A stretch of DNA of 22,209 bases from Fibrobacterales bacterium (GTDB lineage Bacteria > Fibrobacterota > Fibrobacteria > Fibrobacterales > Fibrobacteraceae): the NCBI GenBank assembly GCA_025997455.1, contig BNUP01000024.1, positions 1 through 22,209 on the forward strand, given 5' to 3'. The notes under the pieces are model-generated. The model was not told the origin of the DNA and searched no databases. It saw only the letters and a list, made by a program, of their open reading frames with translations. Positions 1-8,433 of the stretch are shown piece by piece (the first letter of the stretch is position 1; each line of letters opens with the position of its first letter). The translations under genes were made by a program, and so were the position numbers.

Positions 1-126
1 CGCTGCAAAGGCGAGAGGATTCAAAACTTTTAGAAATTACTCTTCTATTATTTATCTCATTGCTGGTAAATTAGATTTCTCTATGGTTAATCCTAACTTT
101 AAACCCACTTAAAATGAGAAAGAGCC
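1..126 (+). mobile_element. End of an ISL3-type insertion sequence
   Basis: The window opens inside an insertion sequence and contains only its distal end. Two things support this. The plus strand carries the C-terminus of a transposase-like protein (2-112). Just after its stop, the minus strand read inward from position 126 begins GGCTCTTTCTCATTTTA. ISL3-family terminal inverted repeats are known to start with GGCTCTT, so this is probably the element tip. The element interrupts the minus-strand gene at 109-441. The other end and the target duplication lie outside the window or were not found. The family call is an inference from a short stretch. Confidence 0.68.
2..112 (+). CDS. Transposase C-terminal fragment (ISL3-like), 5' end outside window
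   Basis: An open frame enters from the left edge and ends in TAA at 110-112, giving 36 residues. It contains the segment AKARGFKTFRNYSSIIYLIA followed by GKLDF. A basic/aromatic tail of the type RG(Y/F)...N(Y/F)...YL..GKL is typical of the C-termini of DDE transposases of the ISL3 group, as I recall the family. The catalytic DDE residues would lie upstream and are not visible. The reading frame is intact to the edge, so whether the transposase is functional cannot be judged. Its stop codon lies inside the terminal repeat region of the element. Confidence 0.6.
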   Translation, partial: AAKARGFKTFRNYSSIIYLIAGKLDFSMVNPNFKPT

Positions 127-441
127 AGATTTTATCTCTAATCCTTTAAAACTTAGAATCTCGTTTATTTCTAATATGTTATTATCATAATTTAGATTAT
201 CTATGTTATGTGTAGGACTAAGTGCAATTTTAACAAAATTCAGAATATTGTTTGCACAATTATCTTGACTTTGTTTTTCGATAAGACATTCCTCTATAAT
301 ACGCCATTTTGTAGAGTGTTGAGATATATTATTAATGTTTGCCTCTTTTAATATTTTTGGTATCTCTGAACCCGTGAACATTTTACCTATTATTTTTGAA
401 ATTTTTTGCAATATACCACTATCAAATTTTTCTATTTTCAT
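109..441 (-). pseudogene. TIGR02391/Ymh-like protein, truncated by the insertion sequence
   Basis: A minus-strand frame of 110 codons starts one base after the methyltransferase stop (TAA-T-ATG). It has a strong ribosome site (GGAGGGAGG) built into the last methyltransferase codons, so the two are clearly translated together. The protein starts MKIEKFDSGILQKISKIIG and continues with a TGSEIPKIL segment and a KWRIIEECL helix. This resembles the N-terminal part of proteins annotated as TIGR02391 (hypothetical Ymh) or abortive-infection-like, which are usually about 250-300 residues. The last native residues are about ...GLEIKS. The final GSFSF and the stop are encoded by the insertion-sequence tip (109-126). 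The expected C-terminal domain is therefore missing. Family assignment is from memory of the N-terminal pattern and is moderate. Confidence 0.6.
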
Positions 442-442
442 A

Positions 443-3400
443 TTATTGTCCTCCCTCCACTATTTTTATTTCCTCCTCCGTCAACCCATACAATTTATAA
501 ACCAAAATATCAATTTTCTTTTCTAACTCGCTTGTGTCGGCATTTTCCTTTTTTGATTGCAAAATTTGTTCTACCAATATTATTATCGGTTGCTGATTTT
601 CAAGAGAGGTTGCAGGAATTGGAATTGAATCTAATTGATTTTTTTGAATATGCGGAAACAATTTATCGTCATTTACATAGGTGTTAAAAAAACAAAAATT
701 GATTAGTTTTGAATTGCATAAACCAAGTATAAATAATAATCTTAACGGTGATTTTTCTTTGAGCAAAACATTATAAACAACATTTGTATTGTAATATCCA
801 ATTTCATCCAATGTAAAATCAAGAGAATTTGAAACAAATTTTGTTAGCAATTTTGGTATTGTTTGATATACCAATTCGGTTTTCATAACTTTCTTTTCAC
901 AAAGTTCTGGAAAGACAAACCATTCTGTTGATTTAATTTTCCATTTTTCAATATGTTCGCCTTTAATAACTTTGTATTTACCTTTATTTTTTGTGATACA
1001 ATTATGATTAAACCCGCATTCCATCCCTCGTATTATATAAACAAAATTGCTCAACCTATCTTTTGTCTTATGCAAAATCGAATATAGCACAGACACATTA
1101 TTAGGATTTATGGCAAAAGGAAAAATATTAAATGGCATTAAATCAATCAATTCATTATTAACATCAAAACTAAAATTTATACTTCCATTTTCATACAAAA
1201 ATGTTTTCACAAAATCAGTTTTTATTCTTGTTGAAATGATTACATTTGCTTCTACGGCAGCCGATTCAAAAGGCATTTGTGCATCTAAATATTTTCTTAT
1301 CGGTAAATTTTTTAATATAAATTGCCGTGCAGATTTAAAATTTTCATTCGTGAGTAATTTTTTAGGAATGATAAAGGAAAATACACCATTTTGATTTAAT
1401 AATTGATTTGCTTTCTCTATGAATAAAATAAATAAATCATATTGTCCTTGTGCCAAAGTGTATGATTTTAATTTTTCTTTTATCGAATTGTCCATATTTC
1501 GCGTACTCACATACGGCGGATTTCCAATCACAATATCAAAACCATCGGCAATTCCGAACATAATACCACTATCGAAAAACGGCGAGCAGTAGCAGACATT
1601 AAAAGGATTCCAATCAAGAATTTTCTTTTTTACATCTATGTTAAAGTTAAAATTTGGATTTTCTACTATTTCCTGTTTTTTCTTAGAAAATTCGTTCTTT
1701 ATTTGTTCTTTTTCTTTGGGTGATTTTGCAGTTGTGAAATGTAAAAATATTTTAGTAAGTTCCTTAAATGCATTTTCGAGGTCAAAAAATTCAATTGAAT
1801 CATCTGTTTTTTTAGTTTCTATTCCAATGAGTGAATTTGCCACCACAAATTTTGTTTCAAGATTGGGTAACACATCAAAATCTTCAGTTTTTTTGTTTGG
1901 GGCATCCACCAAGAGCGAAATAAAGAAACGCAGTTTGCTAATTTCTACCGCAATATTTTGTATATCAACGCCATAAATGCAATTTGTGATAATATCCAAT
2001 TTGTTTTTGTAGGTAGTTTTGTGTTCCTGTAATTTTTCAATTGTCCGCACCATCAAATTGAACATTCCCATTGGAAAAGCACCCGAACCGCAAGCAGGGT
2101 CAAGTATCTTGAGGTTGGTAATTGCGGCTATGATATTGTTTTTTTGCGGAAAATCCAATTTATCTTCATTGTCTTCTATCAAAGAATCTATCTCCTTACC
2201 TAAGGTAGAGAATTTTGTTTTTAGCGATTCCTTTAAACTCTCCTTGCACATATAATCCACAATTTCGCGTGGTGTGTAAAAACTGCCTGTTTGCTTACGG
2301 GCAGTTTCTTTTGTTTCTGGGTTATATGAACCTATCAGATTTTCAAAAACAGTACCAAGTAATTCTGGATCAAGAGCAATATCTGCTTCCATTGGCGTAG
2401 ATTCTTCAATGGTAAAAACAAAATCGTTAAAAAGTTTAATAAGTTCAAAAATTACGCCGTCACTGACTTTAGCAGGTGTTTTTTCACTGAAACCATCTAT
2501 CAAATAATTTTTTGCAATATTGCGATTTCCATTTTCGTCTTTTCCTTTGAATTTATAATCGTGGCATTGAAACAAACCTCCGTTTACAAATGGAATTTGT
2601 TTTGTTTGTTCTAAAAATTCTTCTGCCTTACCTTTATTAAACATTGATTTATAACGAAATACATCAAATATTCCGTAGTCATTTTTTTCGGGATTGTAAT
2701 AATTAGTTTTGTCTTGTTTCCTAAAACGGCGTTCATCAATTTTTTTATTCAACACTGCAAAAAATAAATTTTGCAAAATTGCATTATAATAAGTATTTTC
2801 GTTTTTCAGAAAATCGTTTGTAAATTCTTTTGTGAAAAATTTGTCATCTATTAATCCTTTTTCTTTCATAAACCACATAAACATCATACGGATAATTATG
2901 CGTATAACGACTTGCGGGCGGAGTTCGTTATCAATATTTTTGCCAAGTTCGCGGCTTGCGGCAGCGAGGTCAATGTCAATATCGGCAAGGCATTTTTCGT
3001 ACCATTCCACTAATTTTGTGTAGAAACTTTTATTGAGCACTTGAACATCTAAAACTTTTAACCACGCCTCGTGCAATTCGTTGAAGTTCTTTGCGTTGTG
3101 GTTTGCTAATTCTTGCAAAATGCGTTTATGCCCTGCGTGGGTATTTGTGGTAGAAATATCCCTCAATATAATAACTTTCCCTACTTTTTCGCCTTGTCGC
3201 CAAGTTTGATTATAAAGAAAGCGTTCTGGTAGTGATAATGAAATTTTATTATCGTAATAAAACAGCACTGCCACAGGTTTATTTAAAGATTTTTTGTTGA
3301 ACGCCCGCGTAATTTCAGAAATTTCGGTACGGTTTGGCGTTTTATCTAATTGAACGGCAAAAATCATCAATGAATTGTAAGATTTGCGTTCCGCTTGTTC

Positions 3401-3628
3401 GTATGTCAATTTTTCCGAATTTTCGCCAAAAATTTCATCTGAAATCAAACCTGCAAAATAGGTTTTGCTGATACTGTCAAACGGTGCACGGTCTTTGTAC
3501 AAATCGCCAAGAATGTCTTTTGTGTTCAATGCCTGTGCAGTATTGGAATTAAGGTTTATATTGAGTTGCCCAAACAGTCTCTTGGTAGCATCATACAAAT
3601 TGTATGTGTTGAAAATATTTATATCCAT
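443..3628 (-). CDS. Eco57I-like N6-adenine DNA methyltransferase (type IIG/BREX-PglX-like size)
   Basis: This 1061-residue protein probably methylates adenine in DNA and recognises the site itself. Residues 447-460 hold TGSFYTPREIVDYM (methylase motif X region). Residues 510-518 are DPACGSGAF, the S-adenosylmethionine-binding motif I. NPPY is at about residues 703-706, in VIGNPPYVS (motif IV, adenine-N6 type). The C-terminal 250 residues look like a TaqI/Eco57I-type target-recognition region. The N-terminal 400 residues are mostly helical, and I saw no PD-(D/E)XK motif, so cleavage may come from the partner gene. The start at 3628 follows the upstream stop by two bases, with AAGAAGG just upstream. 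It sits between the DUF1016 remnant and the truncated TIGR02391-like gene and appears intact. Confidence 0.88.
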   Translation of the reverse strand: MDINIFNTYNLYDATKRLFGQLNINLNSNTAQALNTKDILGDLYKDRAPFDSISKTYFAGLISDEIFGENSEKLTYEQAERKSYNSLMIFAVQLDKTPNRTEISEITRAFNKKSLNKPVAVLFYYDNKISLSLPERFLYNQTWRQGEKVGKVIILRDISTTNTHAGHKRILQELANHNAKNFNELHEAWLKVLDVQVLNKSFYTKLVEWYEKCLADIDIDLAAASRELGKNIDNELRPQVVIRIIIRMMFMWFMKEKGLIDDKFFTKEFTNDFLKNENTYYNAILQNLFFAVLNKKIDERRFRKQDKTNYYNPEKNDYGIFDVFRYKSMFNKGKAEEFLEQTKQIPFVNGGLFQCHDYKFKGKDENGNRNIAKNYLIDGFSEKTPAKVSDGVIFELIKLFNDFVFTIEESTPMEADIALDPELLGTVFENLIGSYNPETKETARKQTGSFYTPREIVDYMCKESLKESLKTKFSTLGKEIDSLIEDNEDKLDFPQKNNIIAAITNLKILDPACGSGAFPMGMFNLMVRTIEKLQEHKTTYKNKLDIITNCIYGVDIQNIAVEISKLRFFISLLVDAPNKKTEDFDVLPNLETKFVVANSLIGIETKKTDDSIEFFDLENAFKELTKIFLHFTTAKSPKEKEQIKNEFSKKKQEIVENPNFNFNIDVKKKILDWNPFNVCYCSPFFDSGIMFGIADGFDIVIGNPPYVSTRNMDNSIKEKLKSYTLAQGQYDLFILFIEKANQLLNQNGVFSFIIPKKLLTNENFKSARQFILKNLPIRKYLDAQMPFESAAVEANVIISTRIKTDFVKTFLYENGSINFSFDVNNELIDLMPFNIFPFAINPNNVSVLYSILHKTKDRLSNFVYIIRGMECGFNHNCITKNKGKYKVIKGEHIEKWKIKSTEWFVFPELCEKKVMKTELVYQTIPKLLTKFVSNSLDFTLDEIGYYNTNVVYNVLLKEKSPLRLLFILGLCNSKLINFCFFNTYVNDDKLFPHIQKNQLDSIPIPATSLENQQPIIILVEQILQSKKENADTSELEKKIDILVYKLYGLTEEEIKIVEGGQ

Positions 3629-3955
3629 ATTTATAGTAACCTTCTTAATGTTTCCGCATCGGGCAAAATATCTCGGTATTCTTCTGGAAGTTCAGATGAT
3701 AAAGTATAAGTAGCCACGCCCATCGGTTTCGACATATCGCGGAAATCAATGTCAGCAATGGCTTTGGTAAAATTATTGAGCATCGAGCCTTGTTTGCTGT
3801 ATAGGTCGGATTTCAGGTTGTATCTCAATTTTTCTTTACTCCAAAATTCAGTAGCACACCTTTGAATGTAGAAAAGGCGTTCTTCTGTGTTTTTTACTTT
3901 CGTAATAATTTCAGTATGGTGAGTAAAGCCAATTTGTAAAAAATATTGCCAATCT

Positions 3956-3982
3956 AAATCGGCAGACAGTGTCTGCCGATTT
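3956..3982. repeat. 27-bp perfect palindrome, copy 1, in frame in the DUF1016 remnant
   Basis: The arms are AAATCGGCAGACA (3956-3968) and TGTCTGCCGATTT (3970-3982), perfectly complementary around a single G. In the minus-strand gene it is read as NRQTLSADL. The layout, arm length and one-base centre are the same as in the copy at 4013-4039. Confidence 0.9.
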
Positions 3983-4012
3983 TCATCAAACAGTAATTTT
4001 GTATTGATTTCC

Positions 4013-4039
4013 AAATCGTCAGCCAATGGCTGATGATTT
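4013..4039. repeat. 27-bp palindrome, copy 2, in frame in the DUF1016 remnant
   Basis: The arms are AAATCGTCAGCCA (4013-4025) and TGGCTGATGATTT (4027-4039), complementary at 12 of 13 positions around a single A. It is read as NHQPLADDL in the same frame as copy 1 (NRQTLSADL). The arms differ from copy 1 at the same two internal positions, with compensating changes on the other arm for one of them. The two copies are therefore members of one family rather than unrelated hairpins. Confidence 0.88.
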
Positions 4040-4151
4040 TTGCGATTTATCAGTGCAGCCGCATGATAACGACTTTGCAAAATGGCACTTTTGATTGCCT
4101 TAATGGCTTCACTATAATTGATTATTGAGTGTTGTTCCATAATTAATTTTT

Positions 4152-7100
4152 TTATCCTGTTACTACAAACCAAGTTATTAAATCAAAATTCTTTGCCTGA
4201 AATTTATCTTCCGTTTTTATTGAGGTATTGAAATCAGCCGATACACCGCCATTTCCTGCAAATATATTCTGAATTTCAGAATTAGCCGCAGATTCCGCTT
4301 GTGATGTTATCCAATTAGAAAGAGCCTTTACATACATTTTTACTGCTTGCTCATCGCCATCATCTATCTCTTCCGAGACAAAACGCACTTCGTCTTTATG
4401 AGTTGCCAAGGCTGCCAAAACTTCTTTTTGGTTGCTTAAAATTGATTTTCCTGTTTTGTCGATATAGACCAATTCGTATGGCTTTGCTACGCTTTTATCT
4501 TTATATTTTAACAAGGCGATTATTCCTTCATTTGGACAATTTTCACTGGTAATTTTGAAACCTGTATAAACGCCATTTGGCATTTGTTGATAGATTTTTT
4601 CCTTTTCCTTCAATTCATTCAACAAATCCTGCCGAAAGGATTCGAGGGAAAGATTGTCAAAACCAAAGGACTTTCCTGTTTCTATATCGTCAAATGAAGT
4701 TTCCATTTGCTTAAGCATTCGGTCTTTTTGTTGTTGTTCGAGTTTGTTATTTTCTGCTTTTTCTTTGAATGAATCTGAAAAATTAAGATTTACTTCCGAA
4801 CCTGCAAGTGTCATTGTTGCCATTCGTTGTTCAATACGATTTTGCAAATTAAGATAAGCGTTAATATTGTCGGAAGGCCAAAAATTTATGCCAAAAATCT
4901 TTTTGTTGGGCGAGCCGAGACGGTCGATTCGTCCCATTCGCTGAATAACCCGAACAGGATTCCAATGAATGTCATAATTGACTACCATATCACAATCTTG
5001 CAAATTTTGCCCTTCGCTCAAAACATCCGTTGCAACCAAAATGTCAATCGGATTTTGTAACTTGGAGTGCGTTTCTTTTTCCTTGTCGTTTGTCTTAATC
5101 CATTTTTTCCACTCTTCAAATTTAGATTGCGGATCAAGTCCGCGATGACAAGACGATTCAAATTCTGTCCATTCTTTTTCATTGTATAGTTTAGTATAGG
5201 GAGCAAAGCGTTCTAAAATCGACTCAAAGTTTTTTGTTTCCTGTTCGTTCCAAACTTTTGAACTGCCGCCGCTTACATAAGCAAGATTTTTAAAGCCACG
5301 CCGAGATAATTCGTCAAAAAGATAAACTGCGGTGTCTCTATATACTGAAAATATCAACACTTTTTTGTTGCCGTCATTGCGGGCTTGTTTTTTAACAATT
5401 CTATCAATCAGTATTTGCAATTTCGTATCTGCACTTTCTTTAGTTTTCTCTTTTTTAATTTTATCTGCAAATACATTCAAATTTAATTTTAGTATTTGTA
5501 ATTTTTCAATATCCTTTTTCAAATCTGCTTTATATTTTTCAACATTTCCTGCTTTGTCAATTTCAAAAATACTAATCGGCGATTTTTTCCCAAGTGACAA
5601 TTCATCAAGTTCATTTTCAAATTCGTTTTGAGTGTCATCGTCTTCTCCAAAATCTATTTCACCATCTCCTAAATTTACATTTCTTTTATTTTTCTGATAC
5701 TCGAAAAGTTTATCCAGCACATTTTGGTGATGCTTGAGAATTTTATCAACAGTCGATTGAAATGAAAACCAAGAAGATTCTAATCTTTTCATCATCAAAA
5801 TATACATCATTTTCACCAAAAAATGTTGGCGTAATTTTTCATCGTGTATAACGGTTTTTTTCTCTTCATATTTAACATAATAGGCAGGTTGATAGCCCGA
5901 CATCATTGGAGGAAAGTTTTCAAGAAGTTTCTCAAAAGTTTCAAAACTTCCAATTTGCCGAGGTGTTTCAAAAATATTTTCAGGTTTTTCTTTTTGGGGA
6001 AAAACTAAGTTATTTTGCAAACCTTCAATCATTTTTCGAGTTCGTGCAACAGTCAGCGAATCGGTAAGTTTGAAAAAATCGGAATGTAACCTTTGAATTA
6101 ATTCCTCAATATTTGCATTTTTTTTTGCAGACCATTTATTAAACTCTGCTTGTGCTTTTGTGAACAGATAATCAAGATTTTTTATTTCTAATGTCTCGGC
6201 AAAACCGTTTTCTTTTCCCTTGACAATGAGTTTGAATTGGTTACGAATGTCGAGTAATGTATTGTTTATAGGTGTTGCTGAAAGCATCAGCACTTTGCAA
6301 TCTTCATTTTTTGCCAGAACATTTTCTAAAAACTGATACCGTTTTGATTTATGATTACGCAAATTATGACTTTCATCAATAACAAAAAGTTTCGGCTTGG
6401 GATTGGTGAAAAATTTTTTGTGTGTCCCAGTCTGTTTTCCTAACAAATCTTCATTCAATGAAGTGTGCCATTCTACAAGGTAATCAAACTCGTCTTTCTC
6501 AAATTTTGAGTGATGCCGTTTTAGATATTGTTCCCAGTTATGGTTAAGTTTTTTTGGGCAGAGTAAAATCACTTCGCGTCCTTGCAGTTGATAAAACTTC
6601 ATAACAGCCAAAGCCGTCCAAGTTTTTCCCAAACCAACAGCATCAGCCAAAATTGCACCGTTATGCCGTTCAAGCATTTTTATTAAACTCAATGCTCCCT
6701 TTTTCTGAAACTCATATAATGCACCATAAATTACTGTATTTTCGAGTCGTCCAATTTGTTTGTTGAATTTTGGATCGTTGTTTTCTGCAGATATATCTTG
6801 TTCAAAAAGTTCAAAAAGCACTTTATAATATAATTCCTTTGGTGAATATTCCTTAAAAATTTTACCGATTTCTTCAATTAAATATTTTTTGAAATCGATT
6901 TTTTTCTCTTTCTTTTTTCCATTTTCTACGATAACTATTGTCTTTTCTTTGTGTGCCTGCGGGAGATCCCATAAATTTTTAAACCAAATCGACAAATTTT
7001 TATATTGGTCATCATTACCTGTATCACCAATATTTAACTCTACATTATTTGTTATTTTCAGTCCCATACCTGCCTCGGTCAGGTTTGAACTGCCTGAAAT

Positions 7101-7484
7101 ATAATAATGGTGTCGCTCGTCTGCTTGGTCATTGTATAAATAAAGTTTTGCATGGCAAAAATTAGGCTCAAGTGTTTTTACTTCCACTTTGTCGAGTTTT
7201 AAGAATTCTACCGCTTCTCTGGCTACCTTACTTAACCATAAAGCCGCATCAACTTCAATATTCTCGTTCAAAAGATCAAGCGTGCGAACTTCTTTATTTT
7301 CAACATTCACAATATCACCCAAAATGAATTTATAGGCATTTATTTTGTCTTGTGTTTTCTCTGCTAAATAGGTCAAAGCCCCAACCGTAAAATAACCCGT
7401 AACCACAGACATTTGTCCCGTTTGGGTATATTTCGCAATCCATTCGTGGATTTTCAGGTTTTGATTCTCGTTATCTAAAAGCAT
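4152..7484 (-). CDS. Phospholipase D-like domain / SNF2-type helicase fusion
   Basis: This 1110-residue protein combines an N-terminal phospholipase D (HKD) domain with a superfamily-2 helicase of SNF2 type. The HKD motif is visible as HAKLYLY at 111-117 and GSSN at 131-134, with a single copy; members of this superfamily include nucleases such as BfiI. Helicase motifs are LADAVGLGKT (279-288, Walker A), DESH (370-373, Walker B), SATP (402-405), LVATDVLSEGQNL (motif V) and QRMGRIDR (about 848-855, motif VI). AGGGAA lies about 10 bases before the ATG at 7484. It is the first gene of the defence-like operon and a likely motor/effector partner for the methyltransferase. A short repeat is inserted in frame at residues 778-787. 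The reading frame is otherwise clean. Confidence 0.88.
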   Translation of the reverse strand: MLLDNENQNLKIHEWIAKYTQTGQMSVVTGYFTVGALTYLAEKTQDKINAYKFILGDIVNVENKEVRTLDLLNENIEVDAALWLSKVAREAVEFLKLDKVEVKTLEPNFCHAKLYLYNDQADERHHYYISGSSNLTEAGMGLKITNNVELNIGDTGNDDQYKNLSIWFKNLWDLPQAHKEKTIVIVENGKKKEKKIDFKKYLIEEIGKIFKEYSPKELYYKVLFELFEQDISAENNDPKFNKQIGRLENTVIYGALYEFQKKGALSLIKMLERHNGAILADAVGLGKTWTALAVMKFYQLQGREVILLCPKKLNHNWEQYLKRHHSKFEKDEFDYLVEWHTSLNEDLLGKQTGTHKKFFTNPKPKLFVIDESHNLRNHKSKRYQFLENVLAKNEDCKVLMLSATPINNTLLDIRNQFKLIVKGKENGFAETLEIKNLDYLFTKAQAEFNKWSAKKNANIEELIQRLHSDFFKLTDSLTVARTRKMIEGLQNNLVFPQKEKPENIFETPRQIGSFETFEKLLENFPPMMSGYQPAYYVKYEEKKTVIHDEKLRQHFLVKMMYILMMKRLESSWFSFQSTVDKILKHHQNVLDKLFEYQKNKRNVNLGDGEIDFGEDDDTQNEFENELDELSLGKKSPISIFEIDKAGNVEKYKADLKKDIEKLQILKLNLNVFADKIKKEKTKESADTKLQILIDRIVKKQARNDGNKKVLIFSVYRDTAVYLFDELSRRGFKNLAYVSGGSSKVWNEQETKNFESILERFAPYTKLYNEKEWTEFESSCHRGLDPQSKFEEWKKWIKTNDKEKETHSKLQNPIDILVATDVLSEGQNLQDCDMVVNYDIHWNPVRVIQRMGRIDRLGSPNKKIFGINFWPSDNINAYLNLQNRIEQRMATMTLAGSEVNLNFSDSFKEKAENNKLEQQQKDRMLKQMETSFDDIETGKSFGFDNLSLESFRQDLLNELKEKEKIYQQMPNGVYTGFKITSENCPNEGIIALLKYKDKSVAKPYELVYIDKTGKSILSNQKEVLAALATHKDEVRFVSEEIDDGDEQAVKMYVKALSNWITSQAESAANSEIQNIFAGNGGVSADFNTSIKTEDKFQAKNFDLITWFVVTG
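5125..5152. repeat. RGLDPQS-type palindromic repeat embedded in the helicase gene
   Basis: The plus strand reads GATTGCGGATCAAG then TCCGCGATGACAAG. The stem ATTGCGGA/TCCGCGAT has one mismatch around TCAAG. On the minus strand it encodes CHRGLDPQS within the helicase. In another frame it reads VIADLIRNL. This is the well-known translation pair of a widespread bacterial palindromic repeat. A related copy lies between tpiA and secG (14738-14767), sharing the flanking GATT and ATGACAAG. Confidence 0.85.
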
Positions 7485-7497
7485 TTTTATAAATTCC

Positions 7498-8433
7498 CTA
7501 TATTGCTAAATTCCATTTTATATGTTCTTCTAAAAAGTCATTCCCGTTCGGTTTTAGGTTAAAAAATTTCTCCATTTTATTCACCGAAATTTTGTTTGGC
7601 ACAGGCGACCAGCCTTTATCTTCCTCTTCAATAAGCGGTTGCGTTCCAACGCGTGATTTTTCCACAGATGCAAGAGCAACTGCTTTCTCTGCAATGCTTT
7701 TCCAACTTATCCATTCCGTTCCGAGTCCAAAAAATATTTCCTCGTTGCAATCGCTTTCCAAAATTGCCGCATATAATTTTGCGAGTTGCGAGGCGTGAAT
7801 AAACTGAGTTCCGTCATATTTTGTCAAATGAATTTTTTCACCTTTTTTTGCGGCTTGTGCAATGTTAAAAAATCGGCGGTCGGGTTGCGTAACTCCATCG
7901 GGAAACGCACAATGCCCAAAAGTGTAACCGGGGCGAATTATATTTCGCTTCATTTCAACGCGGGGAAAATTTTCACCATAACCCTTAGAAAAACCGAGCA
8001 CAAACGCCTCTCCCGATGTTTTGGTTGAACCGTATAAATCTTGAGGCAAACATACCATTTCCTCGTTTGCATTCTCCCGCATTTTGCCGAATGCCGCCGT
8101 GCTCGAAGTGTAAATAAATTTTTTGCAATTCGCTCTTGCCGCAAGTTCCAAAAGTTGCACGGTTACCGCAGTATCATTTGCAAGCATAAGTCGCGGAGTT
8201 TCTCCCCATCCGAGTGCAATATGAACGCAGGCATCGCAACCTTCCAAACCTTTGGAAATTGTCTCGGAATCCAATAACCCCGCACCTATCATTTCAACAT
8301 TTTGCGTTTTTGCCAAACTCGGAATTTTATTAGGATTTCTCGCCAAAATTTTCAAAGAGTGCCCTCTCTCCAAAAATTCTCTCGCAACAAAATGCCCGAT
8401 AAACCCTGTGCCGCCTGTAAGAAAAACTTTCAT
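7498..8433 (-). CDS. NAD-dependent epimerase/dehydratase (extended SDR)
   Basis: The 311-residue protein opens with KVFLTGGTGFIGHFVA, the GxxGxxG nucleotide-binding motif of extended short-chain dehydrogenases. It has the catalytic YxxxK (YGSTK, about residues 133-137) and an upstream STAAFG serine motif. It probably acts on a nucleotide sugar or a related keto/hydroxy substrate in the cytoplasm; the substrate cannot be told from the sequence. The start overlaps the trmH stop in an ATGA arrangement, so it belongs to the proC-trmH operon. Its stop is followed after 13 nt by the helicase start, making it the boundary between housekeeping genes and the defence-like module. Confidence 0.85.
   Translation of the reverse strand: MKVFLTGGTGFIGHFVAREFLERGHSLKILARNPNKIPSLAKTQNVEMIGAGLLDSETISKGLEGCDACVHIALGWGETPRLMLANDTAVTVQLLELAARANCKKFIYTSSTAAFGKMRENANEEMVCLPQDLYGSTKTSGEAFVLGFSKGYGENFPRVEMKRNIIRPGYTFGHCAFPDGVTQPDRRFFNIAQAAKKGEKIHLTKYDGTQFIHASQLAKLYAAILESDCNEEIFFGLGTEWISWKSIAEKAVALASVEKSRVGTQPLIEEEDKGWSPVPNKISVNKMEKFFNLKPNGNDFLEEHIKWNLAI

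Larger units (their letters stand above)
3631..4140 (-). pseudogene. Internally deleted DUF1016/YhcG nuclease remnant
   Basis: The 169-codon frame matches three separate parts of the DUF1016 (YhcG) family in order. Its first 25 residues (NYSEAIKAIKSAILQSRYHA) match the family N-terminus. The block DWQYFLQIGFTHHTEII through RCATEFWSKEKLRYNLKSDL matches the end of the N-terminal helical domain. The last 35 residues (FRDMSKPMGVATY ... LPDAETLRRLL) match the extreme C-terminus. Missing are the middle of the N-terminal domain and the whole PD-(D/E)XK core, so nuclease activity is not expected. The usual family length is about 330-380 residues. The frame is still open. I chose the start at 4140 because family homology begins there; an upstream ATG at 4173 would overlap the helicase stop. 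Two related palindromes occupy the first junction. It may be a relic or a shortened, retained protein. Confidence 0.75.

Noticed and set aside
5018..5206. 62-codon minus-strand frame containing VIADLIRNL
   Set aside because: It is an alternative-frame reading of the palindromic repeat inside the helicase gene.
443..7484. Assigning the module to DISARM or BREX
   Set aside because: Only methylase and helicase resemble those systems. The defining drmA/drmB or pglZ/brxC genes are not present in the window, so a name would overstate the evidence.
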